DNA of 9,504 bases from an uncultured Bacteroidales bacterium (GTDB taxonomy: Bacteria > Bacteroidota > Bacteroidia > Bacteroidales > JAUNSR01). The stretch is taken from NCBI GenBank assembly GCA_947074245.1, contig CAMTOW010000051.1:1-9504 (forward strand), given 5' to 3'. A program made the translations under genes and the position numbers. Numbering within the stretch: the stretch's first letter is position 1; each line of letters starts with the position of its first letter. This document shows positions 1 through 5,407 of the stretch, one piece after another. Below the pieces are notes generated by a model. That model had not been told where the DNA came from. It worked only from the letters and a program-made list of their open reading frames with translations, and ran no database searches.

Positions 1-1
1 T

Positions 2-481
2 GGTCCGCGCCGAAGCATCGTGTATGTAGATATGGAAAATGTGCTCGTCGATTTTGAATCGGGATTGCTGCGGATTACCCCTCAGTTGCAGAGACGTTAT
101 GAGGGAAAAGAAGATGAGATTCCCGGATTATTCTCGCAAATGACACCCATAACGGGCGCGATCGAAGCATATCGGCTACTGACACGGCATTATGAGGTAT
201 ACATCCTCTCGACGGCTCCCTGGAACAATCCCAGCGCCTGGAGCGACAAACTCCGGTGGGTACATCATTACTTGGGAGAAGATGCGTATAAACGTTTGAT
301 TCTGACCCATCACAAAGAATTGAATATCGGCGATTATCTGATCGACGACCGATTGAAGAACGGCGCGGGAGAATTTCGGGGCAAACTACTTCATTTCGGA
401 GCCGAATTTCCCGATTGGAACAGCGTGCTGGATTATCTATTACCGCTACGAAACGAAGAAAATCCAGAATCGTCCGATTGA
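2..481 (+). CDS. 5'(3')-deoxyribonucleotidase-like HAD hydrolase (5' end outside window)
   Basis: This protein resembles the NT5C family of HAD-type 5'(3')-deoxyribonucleotidases, which remove phosphate from (deoxy)nucleoside monophosphates in the cytoplasm. Numbering from the GTG at 20, HAD motif I reads DMENVLVDF (residues 4-12), motif II is the S-T pair in YILSTAPW (64-65), the motif III lysine is probably K99, and motif IV is the DD pair at 109-110. The WNNPSAWSDKLRW segment after motif II is typical of bacterial members. The frame is open back to the window edge and motif I normally lies about 5-10 residues from the start, so I think the true start is upstream of position 1; the GTG at 20 would leave only three residues before the nucleophile. 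The second motif I aspartate (general acid/base) is glutamate here, which is unusual. The stop codon lies in the loop of the following terminator. I am confident of the family but not of the exact substrate. Confidence 0.85.
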   Translation, partial: GPRRSIVYVDMENVLVDFESGLLRITPQLQRRYEGKEDEIPGLFSQMTPITGAIEAYRLLTRHYEVYILSTAPWNNPSAWSDKLRWVHHYLGEDAYKRLILTHHKELNIGDYLIDDRLKNGAGEFRGKLLHFGAEFPDWNSVLDYLLPLRNEENPESSD

Positions 482-497
482 ACGATTCTGGATTTTC
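458..497. terminator. Bidirectional hairpin terminator between convergent genes
   Basis: A perfect 16-bp inverted repeat (458-473 with 482-497, arm GAAAATCCAGAATCGT) encloses an 8-base loop holding the TGA stop of the nucleotidase gene. Each arm ends in a T-rich run in its own direction of reading (GGATTTTC forward, GGATTTTCTTCGTTT on the reverse strand). It can therefore end transcription from the nucleotidase gene and from the convergent winged-helix gene. The left arm is coding sequence for the last residues of the nucleotidase. Confidence 0.8.
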
Positions 498-555
498 CAT
501 ATAGAATAACAGGGTTCTTCCTGTTTGTTTTCTCACCTCAATCGCAATGGAGTGA

Positions 556-756
556 TTAGATCAACTCGATTACGATTTCGTCCGCATCTTCGGCAAACTT
601 GATTTTACCTTCGCGAGCCAACCAACCCAAAGCCATATACAGGTCTTTGTCTTTCAATTTGGTCGCTTTCTTCAAACTTTTCATAGATTGATCGTTTGCA
701 GTGCTTAATGCACCCCAAATCAACCCGGCATTCGCACCGATGATTTCTTGATTCAT
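556..756 (-). CDS. Small winged helix-turn-helix protein (DUF2582 type)
   Basis: This complete 66-residue protein matches the winged-helix family of Bacteroidota known as DUF2582 (PF10771). Residues about 8-21 (AGLIWGALSTANDQ) form a first helix. Residues 25-50 read as the helix-turn-helix (SLKKATKLKDKDLYMALGWLAREGK), and the end (IKFAEDADEIVIELI) is the beta wing. There is no signal peptide, membrane segment or extra effector domain. The size and final beta strand are normal for the family. It is a single-gene unit: it converges on the nucleotidase gene and faces a long non-coding stretch upstream with a promoter-like box and repeats. The fold suggests DNA or nucleoprotein binding, but I know of no established function for the family. 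Confidence 0.88.
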   Translation of the reverse strand: MNQEIIGANAGLIWGALSTANDQSMKSLKKATKLKDKDLYMALGWLAREGKIKFAEDADEIVIELI

Positions 757-805
757 GTTAAAAGGAATTTTAATTAGACAATATTTTGGTTTATTAAATG
801 TTTAT

Positions 806-813
806 CAAAGATA
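806..813 (-). promoter_or_regulatory. Candidate -7 box for the winged-helix gene
   Basis: Read on the minus strand this is TATCTTTG, an exact fit to the Bacteroidota -7 consensus TAnnTTTG, about 50 bases before the start codon at 756. A TTG at 839-837 could be the -33 element, but the gap of 23 bases is slightly longer than the usual 19-21. The same AAAGATAATAA context recurs before the lipoprotein gene at 2297-2307. Confidence 0.45.
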
Positions 814-822
814 ATAACATTT

Positions 823-856
823 TTGATTTTTAAAATCAATATAGTTTAAAATCAAT
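823..856. repeat. Palindrome plus 12-bp direct repeat upstream of the winged-helix gene
   Basis: TTGATTTT (823-830), a central T (831) and AAAATCAA (832-839) form a perfect 8-bp inverted repeat. Its right part, TTTAAAATCAAT (829-840), is repeated exactly at 845-856, 16 bases further on. Both copies lie just upstream of, or within, the expected -33 region of the candidate promoter, where an operator would be expected. The region is very A/T-rich, so chance is a real alternative. Confidence 0.35.
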
Positions 857-1047
857 CAATTCAAAACCATTTTAATACCATATACGCAGCAATGACATAA
901 ATATGTAATCAATTATTGGAATAAAACGCTTGATACGCAGCCTGCTTCGAGCGTCAAAATGTATGAATATCCTAAAATACACAACAAACAACACAAATAA
1001 TAGTTTTGTAAAAACCGCAAAATCCATATCCCAAGCCGAGGTGAAAC
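857..1047. other. Stretch with no supported gene
   Basis: With the sequence at 757-856, this makes about 290 bp between the winged-helix gene and the next terminator. It is A/T-rich and I see no convincing coding sequence or RNA gene. A short minus-strand reading frame here encodes a hydrophobic run (FAVFTKLLFVLFVVYFRIFI) but runs through the terminator hairpin and has no recognisable family. A 9-bp direct repeat, ATACGCAGC, occurs at 882-890 and 933-941. Confidence 0.4.
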
Positions 1048-1090
1048 AAAAAGGGCTTATGCGCAGCGAATATCGCGCATAAGCCCTTTT
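1048..1090 (-). terminator. Rho-independent terminator of the lipoprotein-PepSY operon
   Basis: AAAAGGGCTTATGCGC (1049-1064) and GCGCATAAGCCCTTTT (1075-1090) form a perfect 16-bp stem with a 10-base loop. Read on the minus strand, the stem is followed by TTTTTGTTTC, a good U tract. It starts 22 bases after the PepSY gene's stop codon. The stem also ends in T residues on the plus strand, but no plus-strand gene is near. Confidence 0.88.
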
Positions 1091-1111
1091 CAGAGTGATC
1101 CGCAACGGGAT

Positions 1112-1690
1112 CTATTTGAGGAAAAATAAAAATAACAGCGGAATGATCACTCCGATCGCAAACTCGATGCCTCCGCGCCCGATAAAACCTTTCGGCCCTT
1201 TTATCATCAAAATACCGGTCAGTGTGATCACCAACAGGCATACGGCGAAAATATCGGAAAACCAGGTCCACCAGCGAGTCGGGTTGTAATGCAGACGATT
1301 GACTGCGCTCAGAAACGGACGCCGTTTCAGGTGTTCGTAACGCGCCTGCCCCGTACGTACATCCACCAAAAGCGACGAGCCTCCTTTGATGAATACTTTC
1401 ATCACCTCGGTGTCGGGATAATAATGCTTGGTGTAGTTTTTCTCCTGATCCACCTGACGCAAAAAATCGACGGCCTGCTCTTTGCTCGCTTTTTCTTCCA
1501 TCGGAAAAGTTCCGTCAAGCTGAATGATCGAGTTGGTAACACTGTAATCGGAATTGAAATCTGCTTTATGATTCAGGCAGATTCCGGAGATCGCATAGAT
1601 AATGATTACTCCCGAGAATAAAAAAGAAAGGTCGCGGTGAATGCCGCGACTCCACTTTCTTACGGAAGGCATAATTTTATTGGACTTCAT
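1112..1690 (-). CDS. PepSY_TM-like inner membrane protein
   Basis: This 192-residue protein has the layout of the Bacteroidota PepSY_TM-like family (PF16357-type). It has a basic start with RKWSRGIHRDLSF (11-23), a first membrane helix at about 22-40, an extracytoplasmic PepSY-like segment at about 65-120 (ending DVRTGQARYE), then RLHYNP (132-137), a second helix at about 145-163 and a hydrophobic C-terminal helix at 175-191. Conserved-looking histidines H18, H41 and H134 flank the membrane segments. In larger relatives such as PiuB/FoxB-type proteins, similar histidines are linked to heme or reductive iron release. Whether this short version binds heme is inference. The first ATG (1690) overlaps the end of the lipoprotein gene by 14 bases, which suggests translational coupling. 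A second in-frame ATG at 1672 would start just after the lipoprotein stop codon and would also fit the family. Confidence 0.85.
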   Translation of the reverse strand: MKSNKIMPSVRKWSRGIHRDLSFLFSGVIIIYAISGICLNHKADFNSDYSVTNSIIQLDGTFPMEEKASKEQAVDFLRQVDQEKNYTKHYYPDTEVMKVFIKGGSSLLVDVRTGQARYEHLKRRPFLSAVNRLHYNPTRWWTWFSDIFAVCLLVITLTGILMIKGPKGFIGRGGIEFAIGVIIPLLFLFFLK

Positions 1691-2264
1691 AGTTAGTCGC
1701 TACGACATGGTAAAAACTGAGATAATTTTTGCCTTCTTCGGCATTGCGCAACGCGATACGTTCGCGAAACTTGGCGATACGTTCGTCGGTCGAAGAGGTA
1801 GCCTCTTCATTACGCGCTTTCTTTTCGGTGGCACAACCGCCTTCACCCGGATTTCCATGCTCCTGAGCTTCGGCTGCCAATTCTTCTTCCCACGCATTCA
1901 GATACGCCTCGTCAATACGCTCCTCTTCAAGAACTCCGCTCACGACTACGATCGAATTGACTACATCGGGTTTGAACTGACCGATCTTACCGTCGGCTTC
2001 GACCCGTAGGGTGTGGTTGTCGTCGCTCCCCATCAGGAACAGTTTCTTTCCACCGTGCTGACAGATATGCGTACACACTCCGCTGACGCGAACCGTATCA
2101 CCTACAAGGGATGAAGAGACAGTCAGCAACTCATCGACATCATATACTTTCGCTTCTTTTTCTGCATGGACTGCGCTTTTCTGAGAGGAATTGCCGGAAC
2201 AAGAACTGAATAATGCTACGAGCATAACGAACACGGCATAAATAACAGACTTAATCGTATTCAT
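1677..2264 (-). CDS. OB-fold-like lipoprotein with a C-H-C-H motif
   Basis: This 195-residue exported protein starts with a lipoprotein signal (basic start, hydrophobic core 7-19, lipobox LFSSC with C22 as the lipidated residue). There is no run of acidic residues after C22, so it may face the periplasm. Residues about 40-115 (YDVDELL, DTVRVSGV, KLFLMGSDDNHTLRV, IVVVSGVLEEERID) read as an OB-fold-like beta barrel, as in DUF4920- or CcmE-like proteins; this is pattern-based only. Within it, VCTHICQHGG (63-72) places C64, H66, C68 and H70 on alternate residues. A charged, probably helical region (120-175) holds one more cysteine, C144, and the end reads YLSFYHVVATNYEV. The gene overlaps the PepSY gene by 14 bases, so the two probably act together at the envelope, perhaps in metal, heme or redox handling. 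The exact function is unknown to me. Confidence 0.8.
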   Translation of the reverse strand: MNTIKSVIYAVFVMLVALFSSCSGNSSQKSAVHAEKEAKVYDVDELLTVSSSLVGDTVRVSGVCTHICQHGGKKLFLMGSDDNHTLRVEADGKIGQFKPDVVNSIVVVSGVLEEERIDEAYLNAWEEELAAEAQEHGNPGEGGCATEKKARNEEATSSTDERIAKFRERIALRNAEEGKNYLSFYHVVATNYEVQ

Positions 2265-2295
2265 AACAGATGAATTTTAAATTTATATCGTATGG

Positions 2296-2303
2296 TAAAG
2301 ATA
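2296..2303 (-). promoter_or_regulatory. Weak candidate -7 box for the lipoprotein-PepSY operon
   Basis: On the minus strand this reads TATCTTTA, one base off TAnnTTTG, 31 bases before the ATG at 2264. I see no clear -33 partner. The surrounding AAAGATAATAA matches the sequence around the candidate box at 806-813. Confidence 0.3.
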
Positions 2304-2358
2304 ATAAAATCAGTCAGATAAAAGATATCACTCGGTTGTTTAATCGAATTGAACCGTA

Positions 2359-3024
2359 TTACTCAAAATAAAGCGTTTCAATCTCGGTTGCCTCAGCATA
2401 TCGTATCAATAAATCCTTGCTCAGCGCGACCGCCTCCTCAAAACCGTCACCTCCGTCGTATCCGTTGATGATCATCAATAACTGATCGGTTTCGGGAGTA
2501 AGTTTGGTTCGCTCCTCATCGCTTGTAGGAGTACCGATTCCACCCTCCGCATCTCGATACAGCGGAAGCCCCTCGATATTCAACACGCCTCGCCCGATTC
2601 CCTGAAAGACATCTTCGGCGGTTCCTACGTCCAAACGCAACGTGTCGCCCTGGATCCGGCTCTCATCAAATCCGCCGATCGAATACCCCGTTTGGATCGA
2701 AACCAAGTTGATCAGATCGACAAGCGTATTGATCCGGTAAAGCGATTTTTCCTTCAAAATACGACGACACAGGCTTTCGGCGGAAGGACGATAACGATTG
2801 GGATCCTTACCCAACAGCTTATACGCTTGCCGGGTAGTTTGAATGGGCTTTCGCTTGTTGATGTCTTCGACCTGATGGGTCGATGCGAACGATTCCGTAA
2901 GCTGATCGATCTCAGCCCATAGTCCCGGATCGGAAAGGGTGTTGGAAACGGAGCAGGAAAGCGCGACTCCCCGAAAACCCGTAATTCGGTTTCGGAATGT
3001 TTCAGATAAAATTATTTTTTTCAT
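2359..3024 (-). CDS. B3/B4 (tRNA-binding-like) domain protein
   Basis: From the ATG at 3024 this is a 221-residue cytoplasmic protein of the COG3382 type, a stand-alone version of the B3/B4 domain (PF03483) of phenylalanyl-tRNA synthetase beta chain. Family features include RYRPSAESLCRRILK (about 68-82), LYRINTLVDLINLVSIQTGYSIGGFD (85-110), and GEGLP-like and PTSDEERT elements (NIEGLPLYRDAEGG 139-152; TPTSDEERTKLTPETDQLL 155-173). Stand-alone members may bind or proofread tRNA or aminoacyl compounds, but I know of no proven role. A start at 3057 would add 11 residues (MAIVFSYQTNC) that do not look like the family. I prefer 3024, where the protein opens with MKKIILSETF. The gene is probably monocistronic, with its own promoter-like box upstream. 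Confidence 0.85.
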   Translation of the reverse strand: MKKIILSETFRNRITGFRGVALSCSVSNTLSDPGLWAEIDQLTESFASTHQVEDINKRKPIQTTRQAYKLLGKDPNRYRPSAESLCRRILKEKSLYRINTLVDLINLVSIQTGYSIGGFDESRIQGDTLRLDVGTAEDVFQGIGRGVLNIEGLPLYRDAEGGIGTPTSDEERTKLTPETDQLLMIINGYDGGDGFEEAVALSKDLLIRYAEATEIETLYFE

Positions 3025-3082
3025 GCAATTGGTTTGATACGAAAAAACGATTGCCAATAAGACATATCGCTAAAAAGAAGTT

Positions 3083-3090
3083 CAAAATTA
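3083..3090 (-). promoter_or_regulatory. Candidate -7 box for the B3/B4 gene
   Basis: On the minus strand the sequence is TAATTTTG, an exact TAnnTTTG match, 58 bases before the chosen start at 3024. A TTTG at 3107-3104 is too close (13-base gap) to be a normal -33 element. Confidence 0.35.
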
Positions 3091-3165
3091 GAGCATATTC
3101 TTACAAATAAGCGTATTTCAGATGAATATTTGATTCGGATCGTAGATTGGAACAGATTTAATTTT

Positions 3166-3173
3166 TATTTTTG
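3166..3173 (+). promoter_or_regulatory. Candidate -7 box for the membrane protein gene
   Basis: TATTTTTG fits TAnnTTTG exactly, 36 bases before the ATG at 3210. A TTG at 3147-3149 could be the upstream element, though the 16-base gap is short. If the box is used, transcription starts at about 3180. That rules out the in-frame TTG at 3171 as a start codon and supports 3210. Confidence 0.45.
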
Positions 3174-3209
3174 TTCACAAACATTATAATAATAACTAAA
3201 AAATTAATC

Positions 3210-3857
3210 ATGGGCATAACTAAACTTTCTGTTGGTGCTTCAATCTCGCAGGGATGGTCTCTTATGAAAAAACACTGGTTGGTGTTGATCGGTCTGATGC
3301 TTGCTTATTCAATCATTATTTCCATCATTTCGTTGTTCGGCGGGAGCAATGTTTATTCTTTCTGGTATTGGATCATCCAGATATTCACCATTGTTTTGGG
3401 TTGGGCTTTCAGTACGGGTTATACGAAAATGTATCTGAATGCGGTTGACGGAGAGGAACCTTCGTTTGACGTATTTGCAAAAACAGCAAGAAAAATTCCC
3501 GGATTCGTTGTGATTCAAATTCTTTATTCCCTCATCGTATTGGTCGGGTTGGCTCTACTGATCGTACCGGGCATCTGGTTGGCTTGCCGTCTGTTCTGCA
3601 CACCGTTGATCTATCTGGATCGTGAAAACTGCACAATCGGAGACGCATTCCGCGAAAGCTTTGAAATCACCAAAGGCAACGCTGGCAGTGTATTCCTTCT
3701 GTACCTTGCAAGCATCGGGATTGCCATCGTGGGTCTGATCGCATGTATCGTAGGTGTATTGCCGGCTGCGGTAACGATTACATTCGCATTCATATGCGCT
3801 TATCGCATGCTTCGTAACAACAACGAATCAAACTCCGCTATGGAGAACCGAATTTAA
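3210..3857 (+). CDS. Polytopic membrane protein of unknown function
   Basis: From the ATG at 3210 this is a 215-residue integral membrane protein. It begins with a short amphipathic segment (SVGASISQGWSLMKKHW, 7-23). Hydrophobic segments follow at about 24-43, 52-68, 99-128 (possibly a hairpin, containing LLIVPGIWLACRLF) and 160-198 (two helices). A loop at about 135-157 reads IYLDRENCTIGDAFRESFEITKGN. The pattern VPGIW, then short-chain LDRE, then AFRESFEITKGN is seen in broad membrane families such as DUF975/UPF0259-like proteins and the membrane domain of glycerophosphodiester phosphodiesterases. In these it marks a repeated membrane module and not a catalytic site. I cannot assign a substrate or role. 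The gene stands alone, divergent from the B3/B4 gene and ending at a strong terminator. Confidence 0.82.
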   Translation: MGITKLSVGASISQGWSLMKKHWLVLIGLMLAYSIIISIISLFGGSNVYSFWYWIIQIFTIVLGWAFSTGYTKMYLNAVDGEEPSFDVFAKTARKIPGFVVIQILYSLIVLVGLALLIVPGIWLACRLFCTPLIYLDRENCTIGDAFRESFEITKGNAGSVFLLYLASIGIAIVGLIACIVGVLPAAVTITFAFICAYRMLRNNNESNSAMENRI

Positions 3858-3876
3858 ACTTGATAACAAGACCCTC

Positions 3877-3894
3877 CTGATTTGACAAAATCAG
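3877..3894. repeat. Small stem-loop after the membrane protein gene
   Basis: CTGATTT (3877-3883) and AAATCAG (3888-3894) form a 7-bp stem with a GACA loop, 20 bases after the stop codon. There is no following T run, so it is more likely a stabilising 3' hairpin or chance than the terminator itself. Confidence 0.3.
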
Positions 3895-3913
3895 ACGAGA
3901 AGTCGATTTATAG

Positions 3914-3954
3914 AAATCCCCTGAAGCTTTGATTTGAAACTTCAGGGGATTTTT
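3914..3954. terminator. Bidirectional terminator between the membrane protein gene and thrC
   Basis: AAATCCCCTGAAG (3914-3926) pairs perfectly with CTTCAGGGGATTT (3940-3952). The stem can extend by TTT/AAA past a bulged C. T residues follow directly on the plus strand (GGGGATTTTTG), and the minus strand has GGGGATTTCTAT. It sits 57 bases after the membrane protein stop codon and 49 bases after the thrC stop codon, so it can serve both convergent units. Confidence 0.85.
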
Positions 3955-4002
3955 GCATCATGAAACGACACGAACGGTCATTCTATCTCATTGATTCGGA
4001 AA

Positions 4003-5331
4003 TCAGCTTCGCATCACGCGGCAAATATTTCCGGAACATTCTTCCAAAATCTTACGAAACTGAGGATAATCGGGATTTATCTGATAAACCAGTTTCACCT
4101 CATCCAGGCATTTATCGAGATAGGCAGGCGCAAAGACCACTTCTCCGATCACGGGTTCCAAATATTCCCGACATTTCGCAGGATGGAAACCGGTTAGGAA
4201 AATTCCTTTCTCTCCTTCTTTCAGGTGATCGTGCAGCCCCTGATAGACACATGCGCTCTGGATATCGAGCAGATAATCGATCGCTTCGTGAAGTCTGGCC
4301 AATGTGCGTCGCATGGCACGCTCGGTATAATTCACGCCGGTTACCTCTTTTTTGATATTTTCGGGATGGATTCCATATAATTCTTTTATCCGATAGAAAT
4401 TGCCCGGATCATCCACTTCGATGTATTTGAACTGATGCGGATCCACGTCTTTCATCTCGCCCGTACGTAAATAATACAACAAACTGTCGTCGATCGTACT
4501 GGCATCGATGAAACGACTGATCGGAACGCCCATACGGACTGCCATCAACCCCGCCAACAAATTGCCGGGACTACCTCCGGGAACCGCGAAAACCGGTTTT
4601 CCGGTATTGCCTGCTTTGACATATTGGGCGTACGCATAGAAGTAATAAACAATCTGTGGCAACAATCGGGCGATGTTGCACGAATTGGCTGAAACCAATC
4701 GCTGACGTCGGTTCAATTCGGTATCGTTGAATGCGCTCTGAACCAAAGCGACACAATCGTCGAACGAGCCGTTCACCTCGATGGCATGCACATTGCCACG
4801 CAACGTAGTGATCTCTTTCTCCTGCATCTCGGTAAGTACTCCCTGTGGGAAAAGCACGTAGACATTGAATCCGGGAAGGTCGAGAAACCCATTAGCGATC
4901 GCCGCACCCGTATCTCCTTTGGTAGCGACAACCACATTGACTACGCCTCGCATCCGTTTCTGCTGAATCAGGGCGGCAGTGAGACGCGCCATGAAGCGTG
5001 CGCCGATGTCCTGATAAGAACCGGTCGGCCCATAATATAACTCCAAACTGAAGATCGAATTCTCGATCTCCCGAAGGGGTATTTCGAATGAAAACGTGTC
5101 ATTGACAATTTCCTGCAAATCGCGGGCGGGTATCTCATCGCCTATAAATTCATCCAACACAACATATGCGATCTCTTTCAAAGACATCTCCGCGATGTTA
5201 TGAAAAAACGCATCGGGCAAACGCCGAATCTCTTCGGGCATAAACAGCCCCCCGTCTACAGGCATTCCTTTTAAAACGGCCTCTTCCAGGCTGGACGGAG
5301 CAATAGCTCCGTTTGTGCTGTAATATTTCAT
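4003..5331 (-). CDS. thrC: Threonine synthase homologue lacking the PLP lysine (probable pseudoenzyme)
   Basis: This intact 442-residue protein is homologous along its whole length to bacterial threonine synthase, the PLP enzyme that turns O-phosphohomoserine into threonine. The start MKYYSTN and the fold-typical segments DGGLFMPE (26-33), ARFMARL (111-117), NGSFDDCVALVQSAFND (187-203), SANS-NIARLLPQ (214-226) and FHPAK (382-386) are retained. The active-site signatures are not. The PLP-binding lysine of the GPTLAFKD motif is glutamine here (GPTGSYQDIG, Q107, codon CAG at 5013-5011). SGDTG has become KGDTG (138-142) and SGNFGN has become GGSPGN (252-257). The NAMDVG segment reads YIEVDD (303-308), and DPHGACGY reads DIQSACVY (356-363). 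These comparisons are from memory of the family. There is no frameshift or early stop. It lies 76 bp after thrA on the same strand, so it is probably co-transcribed. I am confident of the homology and doubt threonine synthase activity. Confidence 0.92.
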   Translation of the reverse strand: MKYYSTNGAIAPSSLEEAVLKGMPVDGGLFMPEEIRRLPDAFFHNIAEMSLKEIAYVVLDEFIGDEIPARDLQEIVNDTFSFEIPLREIENSIFSLELYYGPTGSYQDIGARFMARLTAALIQQKRMRGVVNVVVATKGDTGAAIANGFLDLPGFNVYVLFPQGVLTEMQEKEITTLRGNVHAIEVNGSFDDCVALVQSAFNDTELNRRQRLVSANSCNIARLLPQIVYYFYAYAQYVKAGNTGKPVFAVPGGSPGNLLAGLMAVRMGVPISRFIDASTIDDSLLYYLRTGEMKDVDPHQFKYIEVDDPGNFYRIKELYGIHPENIKKEVTGVNYTERAMRRTLARLHEAIDYLLDIQSACVYQGLHDHLKEGEKGIFLTGFHPAKCREYLEPVIGEVVFAPAYLDKCLDEVKLVYQINPDYPQFRKILEECSGNICRVMRS

Positions 5332-5407
5332 CTCCTCACTCCTCTTTCTTTCAATCGTTGTTTAAATATAGCGAAACTTCTAATGCTCCGTCGGGAAATA
5401 AGAATCT

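Noticed and set aside
872..1105. Minus-strand reading frame encoding a hydrophobic 77-residue peptide downstream of the PepSY gene
   Set aside because: It runs through the terminator hairpin at 1048-1090, has no recognisable family and lies in A/T-rich sequence where hydrophobic frames arise by chance.
1289..2009. Plus-strand frames opposite the PepSY and lipoprotein genes
   Set aside because: They are antisense to two genes with clear family features and resemble no known proteins.
2333..2356. CGGTT/AACCG inverted repeat after the B3/B4 gene as a terminator
   Set aside because: The stem is only 5 bp with a 14-base loop and has no T tract, so it is too weak to call.
3025..3057. Upstream start for the B3/B4 protein at 3057
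   Set aside because: It adds 11 residues unlike the family. The ATG at 3024 gives a normal MKKIILSE start, although the longer form cannot be excluded.
3171..3209. TTG start at 3171 for the membrane protein
   Set aside because: The TTG overlaps the candidate -7 box (3166-3173), so it would precede the transcript start; the ATG at 3210 is preferred.
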